Positions 29,317 through 38,713 of a DNA stretch of 64,000 nt are shown here, piece after piece. The position numbers and the translations under genes are program-made. The notes beneath the pieces were generated by a model. That model was not told where the DNA came from and ran no database searches. It was given only the letters and a program-made list of their open reading frames with translations. This DNA comes from Methanococcoides burtonii DSM 6242 (GTDB lineage: Archaea; Halobacteriota; Methanosarcinia; Methanosarcinales; Methanosarcinaceae): the NCBI RefSeq assembly GCF_000013725.1, contig NC_007955.1, positions 589,579 to 653,578 on the forward strand, given 5' to 3'. The first letter of the stretch is position 1; every line of letters starts with the position of its first letter.

Positions 29317-29520
29317 TTAAACTAATTCGCCAAATGCGAACTTACTCATTACTTTTGTTACCTTGATTGTTACTTCGTCGCCAACGGAGGCTTCAGGTAC
29401 AAAAATTACAAAACCGCTTACTCTTGCGATTCCGTCGCCTTCTCTTGCGATATCTTCAATTGTCACGTCGTATGTTTCGCCAGCTTCTACTGGAGCAGTT
29501 GATTCCATGTTGTTGAACAA
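29317..29520 (-). CDS. TRAM domain mini-protein
   Basis: A 67-residue single TRAM domain: YDVTIEDIAREGDGIARVSG, FVIFVPEASVGDEVTIKV and SKFAFGEL. It is an OB-like RNA-binding fold; free-standing TRAM proteins in cold-adapted methanogens act as RNA chaperones. I start it at TTG 29520, because GGAAGTG lies about 6 bp upstream and the resulting MFNNMEST matches relatives that begin MF. The usual choice, ATG 29508, would leave the ribosome site 18 bp away. It is monocistronic. Confidence 0.85.
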   Translation of the reverse strand: MFNNMESTAPVEAGETYDVTIEDIAREGDGIARVSGFVIFVPEASVGDEVTIKVTKVMSKFAFGELV

Positions 29521-30237
29521 ATATTTCACTTCCTTTAAAGTGCTTAAAAGGATAATAACCAGAAGTAAATATATGAAAAAATAGTAAATACAGTTAAGGA
29601 TATACCATCTAGACCTATAATTAATCAAAGTGATTTTTGCCTTTAAAAGCAATGATACAATGTAATGTGTGCTATATAAAGATGTTGTATCAACTACTTA
29701 CATTTATACAAAAAAGGAACTTATCACAATACATGCTATAAGTTTATATTTGAAACAATAATTGGATACGAACAATTTGACAATTGCTATGTATTCATGT
29801 CAATGAACTTTTTAATTTTCACATTAAATAACTAAATACTCAGTGAGCAATTTATTGATTATTTCTTCTCTTACTTGTTAATAATCGGAAAATAGTGGTC
29901 AAAATATTAACTCTAAACTGATCTTTGTATTGTTGTCTGTAACCCAAATTTGACTGTCAAAATTGAGTTATTAACACTTTGTACATCGAGCCTGAACTCA
30001 ATGTCCCATGCTCTTCCACTTAAAATGCACGAAGGTCATAAGTCCGACAAATATGATGCTGGGAGTCTAATAAAAACAGAGAAGAATATCCGATCATGAA
30101 CCAGATCGGTAACAGCAATTGCCACTGTTGCAAATACCATAAAAGAGATCAGTAGCTCAGCAAATTTCCAGATAATACAAAACAAGAAATGTATAAACAT
30201 AAAATGTATCCGGTTACAGTGCCGGATACAATGTGAT
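29521..30237. other. Gap without a supported gene
   Basis: About 715 bp of AT-rich DNA. On the minus strand a hydrophobic 80-codon frame (30278-30036, with ELLISFMVFATVAIAVTDLV) could be a scrap of a membrane protein. It overlaps the end of the oxidoreductase gene and has no start signals. The part nearest 29521 should hold the TRAM promoter. Confidence 0.4.
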
Positions 30238-31671
30238 TTATTTAATATTATCTCTTGCCCACTTTGCTGAAGCTTCAAGGACTTCGAGATTCATCGGGAT
30301 AAGCTTTGGTTTGCTTGCAAAGGTATCCTCGATAGCTTCTCTGAATACCTTTTCAGGAAGACCTGTATCTCCCAGTTCCATCATCACACCAAGCATAACA
30401 GTATTAGCTGCTTTAACAGAACCTGCATCCTTTGCTATCTGCGTAGCAGGAACTGCAATAGCTCTGACATCTTCCGGAATTGGAATATCCACTGCATTTA
30501 TAGTAGAATCATAGAGAATAACACCGCCCTTTTTCACATCGCCTGCGAATTTCTCAAGTGATGGCTGATTAAGAGCTATGAGCACATCTGATTCATACAC
30601 AACCGGTGAGCCGATGGATTCTCCTGAAATAACCACAGAACAATTGGAAGTTCCACCGCGCTGTTCAGGTCCGTATGACGGATACCAGGATGTATAGCGC
30701 TGATCACGACAGCCTGCACGTGCAAGGGTAAGTCCCATGCTCAGAACACCCTGACCACCGAATCCGGCTATCTTAACTAAAGCGATCTTGAAATCCTTGT
30801 CCGGCACTGCCTCAGGTGAAGCATTATCCTCAAGGCTGTAAAGCTTATCAATGGCAGACTTGGAGAAATCGCTTTCATCCCTCCACAATGGCTCAGCCTC
30901 ATCGAATCTGTCCCTGAAGTTCTGGAGTGGGAATTCCTTCTCCATCATGTCATTCACGAAATCGGTGCTCTGCTGTGCATTCTGCTTAAGGTTTGTAGGA
31001 CATGTGGAAAGCACTTCAACAAATGCATATCCTTTTCCGTCCCTCTGCACCTCAAGAGCTCTTCTAATAGCTTTTCTTGCCTTCCTGATATGTGATATAT
31101 CGGAAATGGATACACGCTCGATGAACACCGGTGCTTTCAGGTTATCAAGGATCTCACACATGTGAAGCGGATATCCGGCAAACCTTGGGTCCCTTCCATC
31201 CGGACACGTGACGGTCTTCTCACCGATAAGTGTGGTTGGTGCCATCTGGCCGCCGGTCATTCCGAAAACAGTATTGTTCACGAAGAATACTGCCATCTTC
31301 TCACCACGGTTCGCAGCCTGCATGGTCTCATTAAGACCAATTGAAGCAAGATCACCATCGCCCTGATATGAGATGACCACCGCGTTGTCCTGTGCCCTTG
31401 ACATACCAGTACCCACAGCAGGTGCACGTCCATGTGCTACCTGAAGGTTTCCGCAATCAAAGTAGTAATAAGCAAATACAGCACACCCAACTGGGCTTAT
31501 CATGACAGACCTGTCCTGAATTCCAAGGTCGTCCATAGCCTCACCGATGAGCTTGTGAATGATACCATGTCCACATCCCGGACAATAGTGTGTTGCACTC
31601 GGTGCAGCTCCTCCCTTTCTTGAGAACTCTTCATAGATCGCTGCCGGTCTTCCAATGATCTTCTCTGCCAT
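30238..31671 (-). CDS. 2-oxoacid:ferredoxin oxidoreductase, fused beta and gamma subunits
   Basis: A 477-residue fusion. Residues 1-240 are the thiamine-diphosphate beta subunit: [35 protein letters not shown] (the GDG...N motif) and [19 protein letters not shown]. Residues about 295-477 are the gamma subunit: [29 protein letters not shown] and [11 protein letters not shown]. Together with the alpha and ferredoxin genes upstream it makes a complete CoA-dependent oxidoreductase acting on a 2-oxoacid (2-oxoisovalerate, 2-oxoglutarate or aryl pyruvate), with ferredoxin as electron carrier. It starts 2 bp after the alpha stop. Separate beta and gamma genes are the more common state. Confidence 0.85.
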   Translation of the reverse strand: MAEKIIGRPAAIYEEFSRKGGAAPSATHYCPGCGHGIIHKLIGEAMDDLGIQDRSVMISPVGCAVFAYYYFDCGNLQVAHGRAPAVGTGMSRAQDNAVVISYQGDGDLASIGLNETMQAANRGEKMAVFFVNNTVFGMTGGQMAPTTLIGEKTVTCPDGRDPRFAGYPLHMCEILDNLKAPVFIERVSISDISHIRKARKAIRRALEVQRDGKGYAFVEVLSTCPTNLKQNAQQSTDFVNDMMEKEFPLQNFRDRFDEAEPLWRDESDFSKSAIDKLYSLEDNASPEAVPDKDFKIALVKIAGFGGQGVLSMGLTLARAGCRDQRYTSWYPSYGPEQRGGTSNCSVVISGESIGSPVVYESDVLIALNQPSLEKFAGDVKKGGVILYDSTINAVDIPIPEDVRAIAVPATQIAKDAGSVKAANTVMLGVMMELGDTGLPEKVFREAIEDTFASKPKLIPMNLEVLEASAKWARDNIK

Positions 31672-31673
31672 TT

Positions 31674-32735
31674 TTATACCTCCCTTGAAGCAACTTCTCT
31701 GATCATTTCCATGACCTGATCCAGTGTTATTAAATTTCCACCCAAGCGATTGACCAGTTCAACAGGTTTGCTACACTCGATAGCAAGTTTTACATCTTCC
31801 ATCATCTGACCGTTGCTCATCTCGACTGAGATGAAAGTACAGTCATACGAATCAGCAATGCCTTTAAGCTCCTTTTCAGGGAATGGGAACAATGTAATAG
31901 GACGGAACAATCCTACCTTGAGACCTTCCCGTCTTGCAACCTCTACAGCTGAATGACAGATCCTGCTGCTGATACCATACGCAACAAGAACAATAGAAGC
32001 ATCATCTGTCATATATTCTTCATGGACGGTTTCGTTCTTCTTGATCGTCTCATACTTCTCCTGAAGTTGATAGTTGAAATCCTCAAGTTTATCGAAATCC
32101 AGGAATATAGACGTGACAAGGTTCTCCTTTGTCTCCTTCGTACCACATACAGCCCAGGACTCATCTATGACAGGTGTTATAGCCTTGTCAGGGAAATGAA
32201 GGGGTTCTATCATCTGTCCAAGCACACCATCGGCTAGAACGACAACAGGATTACGGTATTTGCTTGCCAGTTCGAAAGCCTTTATCGTATGATCGCACAT
32301 TTCCTGAACAGAATTAGGTGCAAGTACTATATTGCGATAGTTACCATGTCCTCCGCCTTTTACTACCTGAGCATAATCAGCCTGTTCAGGACCGATATTA
32401 CCAAGGCCCGGACCTGCTCTCATAATGTCAACGATGACACTGGGCAGTTCAGCTCCTGCAAGATATGAGATTCCTTCCTGTTTCAAGCTCATACCCGGAC
32501 CTGATGATGCGGTCATCGCCCTATGGCCGGCAGATGCTGCTCCATAGACCATATTAATAGCGGCTTCCTCTGATTCCGCCTGTACGAATTTCCTTCCAAG
32601 CTTCGGGAATGTCTGGGAAGCTTCATGAAGGATCTCACTTGCCGGAGTTATCGGATAACCGAAATAACAGTCGCATCCAGCATATAATGCGCCAATAATG
32701 ACAGCTGAGTTACCTTTGATCAATTGTGTAGCCAT
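31674..32735 (-). CDS. 2-oxoacid:ferredoxin oxidoreductase alpha subunit
   Basis: A 353-residue alpha subunit with [58 protein letters not shown] and [20 protein letters not shown], which make up the pyrimidine-binding domain. [14 protein letters not shown] and MLTQ-like [14 protein letters not shown] follow. The substrate cannot be told from sequence by eye; the VorB/KorA branch is likely. It lies between the ferredoxin subunit (22 bp upstream) and the beta-gamma fusion, clearly as one operon. Confidence 0.88.
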   Translation of the reverse strand: MATQLIKGNSAVIIGALYAGCDCYFGYPITPASEILHEASQTFPKLGRKFVQAESEEAAINMVYGAASAGHRAMTASSGPGMSLKQEGISYLAGAELPSVIVDIMRAGPGLGNIGPEQADYAQVVKGGGHGNYRNIVLAPNSVQEMCDHTIKAFELASKYRNPVVVLADGVLGQMIEPLHFPDKAITPVIDESWAVCGTKETKENLVTSIFLDFDKLEDFNYQLQEKYETIKKNETVHEEYMTDDASIVLVAYGISSRICHSAVEVARREGLKVGLFRPITLFPFPEKELKGIADSYDCTFISVEMSNGQMMEDVKLAIECSKPVELVNRLGGNLITLDQVMEMIREVASREV

Positions 32736-32757
32736 AATTTTACCTCACTTTCCGGGC

Positions 32758-33000
32758 TTATTTTTCCTTTATAGGGATGTGCACTGCAATAGCCAGTGTC
32801 TCAGGACAGGTGTAGTAGCAATTTCCACATCCTGTGCAGCCTTCACCCTTGTATTCAACATAACGATAGCCGCGTTCATTGATGTTCTCGCTCATGAACA
32901 GAACACTTTTTGGACATGCAGGGATACATCTTTCACAGCCCTTACATTCAAGATTGTTAAGCTGCGGATAAGGTTTCATATTTTCACTATTTTCAGACAT
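32758..33000 (-). CDS. 2-oxoacid oxidoreductase ferredoxin (delta) subunit
   Basis: An 80-residue 2[4Fe-4S] ferredoxin with [20 protein letters not shown] and [18 protein letters not shown]. It carries electrons between the thiamine-diphosphate subunit and free ferredoxin. ATG 33000 is chosen over the upstream in-frame start because AGGTTGAT lies just before it. It is the first gene of the oxidoreductase operon; the hairpin at 33074-33105 separates it from the acyl-CoA synthetase gene. Confidence 0.85.
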   Translation of the reverse strand: MSENSENMKPYPQLNNLECKGCERCIPACPKSVLFMSENINERGYRYVEYKGEGCTGCGNCYYTCPETLAIAVHIPIKEK

Positions 33001-33073
33001 GATATCAACCTGTAGTAAATAGATAAACTCTAAATTAAAAAATTTATCCATTGAATTATTCGAGTATCAAAGT

Positions 33074-33105
33074 ATGTTTCAGGAATTATTGTGAGCCTGA
33101 AACAT
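33074..33105 (-). terminator. Perfect 10-bp hairpin between acyl-CoA synthetase and ferredoxin genes
   Basis: ATGTTTCAGG (33074-33083) pairs exactly with CCTGAAACAT (33096-33105), with a 12-base loop. Read leftward it lies 14 bp after the synthetase TGA and is followed by a T-rich run near 33040. It could end the synthetase transcript or attenuate the operon downstream. Confidence 0.45.
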
Positions 33106-33118
33106 TCTATGATCTTTA

Positions 33119-34792
33119 TCAGTTCTTTCCTTCATCATGGTCGCGTATCTCAACACGCCTGATCTTACCGCTGATGGTCTTGGGAAGCTAATCAACAAAA
33201 TCCACAGCACGTGGATACTTGTAAGGTGCAGTAGCTTTCTTGACGTGGTCCTGAAGTTGCTTCTTCAATTCCTCACTTGCTACATAGCCTTTTGCAAGAA
33301 CGATCGTAGCTTTGACTATCTGCCCTCTTGTAGCATCAGGAACACCCGTGATAGCACATTCAAGTACAGCAGGATGTTCTATCAAAGCGCTCTCTACCTC
33401 GAAAGGTCCGATCTTGTAACCGGAGCTCTTGATGATATCATCAGATCTGCCAACGAACCAGAAATAACCATCCTCGTCCTTCCAGGCCATATCTCCGGTA
33501 TGGTAATAACCATCATGCCATACCTCGTTAGTCTTCTTTTCATCAGAACGATATCCTGCGAACAAACCTACTGTTTTTCCTTTTGAGGTATTGATGACGA
33601 TCTCGCCCTCTTCTCCGAAATCACAGACTTCGTCATCAAGGTTCAAAAGCTCGATATCGTATTCAGGAGAAGGCTTGCCCATTGAACCGGGTTTAGGTTC
33701 CATCCACGGATAAGTAGCAATGCTTACAATGCTCTCGGTCTGACCGAAGCCTTCCATGAGCTTAAGTCCGGTGAACTCCAGGAACCTCTCATAAACTTCA
33801 GGATTAAGAGGTTCGCCTGCTACAACACAATACTCGAGACTGCTGAAATCATATTGTGAAAGGTCTTCCTTGATCAGGAAACGATATATCGTCGGAGGTG
33901 CACAGAAGGTGGTTACCCCATACTTGCTTGCAAACTCAAGCATGTTCTTAGCATCAAAACGCTCATAGTCATAGACAAAGACCGCAGTCCCGCTTATCCA
34001 CTGCCCGTAGAGCTTACCCCACACACACTTTGCCCAGCCGGAATCAGCAACTGTAAGGTGCAGACCATCATCGCGGACGTTCTGCCAGTACTTCGCAGTG
34101 ATGATATGACCGAGAGGATATGCAAAATCGTGCTGCACCATTTTTGGCAGTCCTGTGGTACCTGAGGAGAAATAAAGCAACGCAATTTCCTCGTTCTTTG
34201 TAGCAGCTTCTCCTTCCGGACGTGTGAAGTCAGCAGAAGCTTCCTCCAGTTCCTTTGTGAAATCCAGCCACCCTTCACGTCCTCCATTCAGAGATGCCTT
34301 GTGGAGCAGGATATCCTCATAGCCTTTGTGACCTTCATCAATATATCCCATCAACCCTTCATCATCCGCACTGACTACCATCTTTATATTGGAAAGTTCG
34401 ATGCGGTATGTGACATCCTTTGTGGTCAGCATATGTGTTGCAGGAAGGGCTACCGCACCGATCTTATGCAAAGCAAGGATACATATCCAGAACTCATATC
34501 GACCTTTAAGGGTCAGCATAACAACATCGCCTTTTTCGATACCGTATTTTTTGAACAGATTAGCAGCTTTGTCACTATAGTGTTTCAGGTCCTTGAAGGT
34601 ATAGACCAGTTCATTGCCGTTATCATCACACCAGACAAGTGCTCTTTTATCAGGCTGTTCCATTGCATATCTGTCGACGACATCGTATGCGAAATTGAAA
34701 TTTTCAGGAATGTTGATCTTGAAATTTTTCTTAAAGTCCTCATATGATCCAAAATCTGTACGTGAGACATATTCTTCCAATAAAGATGACAT
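33119..34792 (-). CDS. AMP-forming acyl-CoA synthetase, in-frame TAG at codon 535
   Basis: An adenylate-forming ligase that activates a carboxylic acid to acyl-CoA. It shows [17 protein letters not shown] (P-loop), [45 protein letters not shown] and [12 protein letters not shown]. After RAVDFVD comes TAG at 33188-33190, then in the same frame [16 protein letters not shown] and TGA at 33119. The segment [11 protein letters not shown] is the A10 motif holding the Lys needed for adenylation. Relatives read FVDELPKT here, so TAG replaces a Glu codon. Stopping at TAG would remove the catalytic Lys; decoding UAG gives a full 557-residue enzyme. Next to the oxidoreductase genes it probably supplies acyl-CoA for reductive carboxylation. 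Confidence 0.85.
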
Positions 34793-34844
34793 ATTTACAC
34801 CCGTTTTCTATATAAAAATAAATAAGGTTCAGATAGCAAAACTA

Positions 34845-35399
34845 TCAGAGAACCATTGCAAGGAATTTTGCCGGCTCATCTCCAACCGCTTCCATTGCAT
34901 GAGCAAAATTGGAATCGAAATAAATTGAATCGCCTTCCTCAAGGATGATCTCATTGTCATGTATCCAGACCTTGAGCGTACCGCTTATAACATAATCGAA
35001 TTCCTGTCCTGGATGGGAGTTCATGGAAGGGAAATTAGCATCTGAACGCGGATCCACACTGACAATGAAAGGTTCTGCCTTTTTATGAATAAAGTTCGAT
35101 GCAAGGTTCAGATAATTGTAATCCACCCTTCTTTCCACTTCAGTACCTTTGCCTTTTCGGTTGACCGCAAAGATATGCATGCGCGGTTCCTCTCCTGTCA
35201 GAAGAAGTCCCATGTCCACATTGAGTATCTGTGATATCTCAAACAACATGCTTGCAGGAATATCAGATTCCCCGGAATCATATTGTTTGTAGGCATCCAC
35301 AGAGATACCAAGCTTCTCTGCCATGGTCTCAAGACCTATGTCGGATAATTCGCGCAATTCGGATATACGTGATGCGATTTCGATTATTTTTTCCTGCAT
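34845..35399 (-). CDS. XRE-family regulator with cupin domain
   Basis: A 184-residue protein with an N-terminal helix-turn-helix (residues 10-65: [20 protein letters not shown], then [18 protein letters not shown]) and a C-terminal cupin (residues about 112-184: [39 protein letters not shown]). Such regulators sense a small ligand through the cupin. The position 52 bp upstream of the acyl-CoA synthetase, in the same direction, suggests it controls that gene and perhaps the oxidoreductase operon in response to an acid substrate. Confidence 0.85.
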   Translation of the reverse strand: MQEKIIEIASRISELRELSDIGLETMAEKLGISVDAYKQYDSGESDIPASMLFEISQILNVDMGLLLTGEEPRMHIFAVNRKGKGTEVERRVDYNYLNLASNFIHKKAEPFIVSVDPRSDANFPSMNSHPGQEFDYVISGTLKVWIHDNEIILEEGDSIYFDSNFAHAMEAVGDEPAKFLAMVL

Positions 35400-35573
35400 G
35401 TTATCAACTTATTAGAGCCGTTACAAAAAATGCTTGCAAGACGACAATTCTTTTAATATAAGCACTGAACTTTCAGCATTGATATATTATATCATTATCT
35501 GCTGTGATGTTAAAAGAAGAAGTAAAAAAAGGCATTGCGTGCCATGTTAACATATGACATAATTGGAATAGAT

Positions 35574-36965
35574 TCAATCAACCGGACCGATGTTGACAGA
35601 ATATTCAAAATTCTCTGTGTTGTGAGGCATTATCTCAAGTGTCCATTCCCCAACAGCACCATCAGCAAGATAGACTTCCATATATGTTGTTGAACCCTGC
35701 TGATAAACATTGAATTGTTCCTCGTCTGCGCTCTCTTTTGAAACAACCATACCACTCATAGCTCCACCTCTTGCCTCATCCATTGCAATTCCAGAATAGA
35801 TAGGAGATTGCTGTGAAAGACTGACAATACTACTGTGGCCTGTACTGATAAGGACCGACTTGACCTGACCATCAGCGTTCTTCAACACAACATCGAAGGT
35901 GGGTGCTGTAGAAGATGTGCTGCTGCCACCATAATTATAGTCCCTTGAGATTATCCTGAGGGTTACCGGATCATCTGTCCTTGCAACAAAGCCTGTTGTG
36001 AACGGGTCTTCTGGTTGTTGCCAGACATCGAGGTTCATGTTCACTTTCTGGCTCCATTCATTCATGGTCCTGTCATCGATGTTCAGGTTGATCCTGCCAT
36101 TGAGATTTCCTTCCGCATCAGCTGGAACTCTGACCTTTACTGTTACAGTAGCCTTTTCTCCTGCCTTGATAACAGAAGGTGCTGTGATGGTAACGTCCTT
36201 CTCATCAAGAGAGACCTGTGCACTGTATCCATACCATTCATTCTCACTTACTTCGAATTCAGGGTTGATAGAAATTGCCTTGTCAGCAACATTCTTGAGC
36301 TTGATAACATATTCATACTCTAAACCTGCTTCCACACGGTCATTTATGTATGAATTGAATATCTGTATATTTGGTGGCAACCAGACGTTCACTGAAAGCT
36401 CAAGTGCACCATTGTAACCAGGATACAGAGCTGAAACATCCCCTTCGAGATCGCTGAAGAAAACGTTTGCATCATAACTGTCAAGTTCAGCATCCTCAGG
36501 AACTGAGACCTTGATAGTGAACTCCTGCTTTTCTCCTGATCTCAGTTCTGCCTTTGCAGGTGAAATAGTAACCCAGTCCTCGTCAAGCATATTATCACTG
36601 AATACCTTCGGTGCAACATGAGGTTCAAGTGTCAGTGGTTCTTTACCGTGATTGAAAAGCACAACGGTCATTTCATCTGACTCTCCCGGCTTAATTCTAA
36701 GATATGAATATCCAGGGTCAACGAGTAGAGGAACTATCTCTCTTTCAATCTCAGGATATAGCATGTCCTGATAATATCCATCTGCAGAGATCTTTTCAGC
36801 TATCAGTGCAGGTTCAGATATCAATACAGGTTCTGCTATTAACATGGGTTCGGCAAACAATTCCGGTTCTGCTGCTGTAGTTTCAGGGGCAGCAATGGCA
36901 ACTGTTATTGCTGTCATACTGAGCAACAACAGGCCAATTGACATAAATGCAAAATATTTTTTCAT
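35574..36965 (-). CDS. Secreted multi-domain beta-sandwich protein
   Basis: A 463-residue exported protein. The ATG at 36965 has AAGGAGA 6 bp upstream. A signal peptide follows (KKYFAFMSIGLLLLSMTAIT), then a short repeat of xEPxLIAEP units near residues 30-55. Three or four immunoglobulin-like domains carry Pro/Glu-rich linkers (for example WVTISPAKAELRSGEKQEFT and ITAPSVIKAGEKATVTVKV), as in COG1470-type or CARDB-like surface proteins. A pre-peptidase C-terminal-like end (GAVGEWTLEIMPHNTENFEY) is possible. No anchor is seen. Role unknown; probably cell surface. Confidence 0.7.
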   Translation of the reverse strand: MKKYFAFMSIGLLLLSMTAITVAIAAPETTAAEPELFAEPMLIAEPVLISEPALIAEKISADGYYQDMLYPEIEREIVPLLVDPGYSYLRIKPGESDEMTVVLFNHGKEPLTLEPHVAPKVFSDNMLDEDWVTISPAKAELRSGEKQEFTIKVSVPEDAELDSYDANVFFSDLEGDVSALYPGYNGALELSVNVWLPPNIQIFNSYINDRVEAGLEYEYVIKLKNVADKAISINPEFEVSENEWYGYSAQVSLDEKDVTITAPSVIKAGEKATVTVKVRVPADAEGNLNGRINLNIDDRTMNEWSQKVNMNLDVWQQPEDPFTTGFVARTDDPVTLRIISRDYNYGGSSTSSTAPTFDVVLKNADGQVKSVLISTGHSSIVSLSQQSPIYSGIAMDEARGGAMSGMVVSKESADEEQFNVYQQGSTTYMEVYLADGAVGEWTLEIMPHNTENFEYSVNIGPVD

Positions 36966-37397
36966 ATCGATTCTCCTTTTGTGATTTGGTAATAGTGAGC
37001 GTCTTTCGACATGTTCCAATATGAGCTACACTTATTAAAGAATTGTCTAAACTTCGAATCAATCCGTAGTTATCAGGATATTTGGAGTACCGGATCAAAA
37101 TTGAAAAAAAGAAGCATTAGCCAGTTTGACTGGCAATTAAAAATAGCTTTTAGACGGTTACCAGAACTTAGTAAAACGATCAGAGGAGTTTTATGATCAC
37201 TGCTACCGACATTACCCATAATCTAAATTTAGCATCAAAATACGCAGTATGATTCCTTTTCGTTTATCCGGGCTAATTTCCGGACATACACACATTCCTG
37301 ATTATCAATCGTATTGATAATATGACTTAATTTCTTTAAAAACTTAATTTAACCTTTTACACATAAAGGACAGGGATAAGGAGTTGATAGTATGGGA
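36966..37397. other. Gap without a supported gene
   Basis: About 430 bp. A 61-codon frame (37011-37196, plus) has no family likeness and covers the promoter side of the secreted protein gene, so I do not annotate it. The gap should hold the promoter of the leftward gene; nothing else is visible. Confidence 0.4.
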
Positions 37398-37838
37398 TTA
37401 ATTTATTTTATTTTCTAGTTCTTCATACCTATTTGTGATTGATTCGATTAGTTTTCTTTTGGCTATTATATAGTCCTCATCTTCTTCTCTATCTCTGACT
37501 GTATTTGATTTACAGTCAAAGTACACATGTAAATTATTTCGTAATACGTCAGAACCCAAATACATGTATTTCTTAATGCTATCCCAAAATTCAAAATATT
37601 CTTGATGTGTTCTATCAGCACTGTTTCTATAGCCTGGTACCCCTTTCATAAAAATTATATGATTGTCTTTTTTAGCATATAAGGGTGAAACAAGACATTC
37701 CATTTCTTTACAATACCTATCATTTTCAATAAAACCAACCTGTTTTTTCACTTGGTTTGCATAGTACCCAGTAATACCAACTAAAGCAGCAGTTAAAACG
37801 ATATTACTTCCTGTTTCGACAACATTCCAATTAATCAT
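37398..37838 (-). CDS. Hypothetical small membrane-anchored protein
   Basis: A 146-residue protein that I do not recognise. One N-terminal membrane segment (residues about 10-27, GSNIVLTAALVGITGYYANQ) is followed by a soluble, charged, Tyr-rich domain with SADRTHQEYFEFWDSIKKYM and a C-terminal helix (IAKRKLIESITNRYEELENK). The codon use is more AT-rich than the flanking genes, which hints at recent acquisition. It stands alone, with about 290 bp empty on its upstream side. Confidence 0.55.
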   Translation of the reverse strand: MINWNVVETGSNIVLTAALVGITGYYANQVKKQVGFIENDRYCKEMECLVSPLYAKKDNHIIFMKGVPGYRNSADRTHQEYFEFWDSIKKYMYLGSDVLRNNLHVYFDCKSNTVRDREEDEDYIIAKRKLIESITNRYEELENKIN

Positions 37839-38129
37839 AATATTAATCCTTTTTACTATAATTCCAATTATAATTGGTTTTGACAGTATAAATATCTAAA
37901 GTTAGCAAACCGACGTTATTCTATCTTTAACACCCCTAATGCAGAAATGTCAGATATAAGGAACGAAATCACGGGGCTTATTTTTATGTCACTGTCCTCT
38001 ATTTTGGTCATTATTTTAATAGTATCTTATTTTTTGTAACAATTCATGTTTCCAAAATATTATTATACCACGATGTACGTTTTTACAAAGTACGATTAAA
38101 GTATATTTTGTGGGGGTTCAATTACAATC

Positions 38130-38612
38130 ATGGACAAGACTTCAAAAAAAATGGCGAATGTACTAATATTAACATCTGTTCTCATCGTTATATTAATTTC
38201 ATCACTGATACTTTCAGCAAACTTTGTCCCATCAAAATATTTGAATGATTTTTCTGAACATCCTGATGAAGAGATCATTCCACATGAAGTATTAAGAGAG
38301 CAGACATTCTCCTTCTCCGATAGTTACGTTCTAAGTACTGGTGAGACATTCAAACTGCCGGATAATTATAATCTCATTCCAAAGCAGATCGATATAGAAG
38401 GCAGAAGGGCGTGGTTGGAGGTTTCCAGGAACGGTGATTTCGTAGACGATCAGGTCTTGACTATCTCAGATGATCTGGGATCAGGCTGGGATGTGTATTC
38501 AGAAGATGGGAATCAGTTGATGTTCAGGATATATCTGCACGATGTATATCAAAACAAGATCGACAGTGTTTCAACAGAAAGTGTATGCGTGGTACATATC
38601 GAAATGGTGTGA
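38130..38612 (+). CDS. Membrane-anchored protein with a single S-layer-type domain
   Basis: A 160-residue protein with an N-terminal membrane segment (NVLILTSVLIVILISSLILS) and one extracellular domain that resembles the methanogen S-layer duplication domain: DSYVLSTGETFKLPDNYNLI, PKQIDIEGRRAWLEVSRNG and DFVDDQVLTI. The main S-layer protein has two copies, so this is an accessory envelope protein at most. It converges on copA, with a shared hairpin between them. Confidence 0.6.
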   Translation: MDKTSKKMANVLILTSVLIVILISSLILSANFVPSKYLNDFSEHPDEEIIPHEVLREQTFSFSDSYVLSTGETFKLPDNYNLIPKQIDIEGRRAWLEVSRNGDFVDDQVLTISDDLGSGWDVYSEDGNQLMFRIYLHDVYQNKIDSVSTESVCVVHIEMV

Positions 38613-38654
38613 AACCGATACATCCCGGAAAGACCAAATATTAAATAATGGCAT

Positions 38655-38702
38655 GAAGAGGCATTTCTACAACAACAAAAGTGTTGCTGCGAATGCCTCT
38701 TC
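38655..38702. terminator. Bidirectional terminator hairpin
   Basis: GAAGAGGCATT (38655-38665) pairs with AATGCCTCTTC (38692-38702), with an inner CAACA/TGTTG stem. It lies between the convergent S-layer-like gene and copA. Confidence 0.6.
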
Positions 38703-38713
38703 TTAAAAGTAAA

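Noticed and set aside
30036-30278. Hydrophobic 80-codon frame on the minus strand
   Set aside because: It overlaps the oxidoreductase gene end, has no ribosome site and no secure family match; at most a scrap of a membrane-protein gene.
37011-37196. 61-codon plus-strand frame
   Set aside because: No start signals, no family likeness, and it covers the promoter side of the secreted-protein gene.
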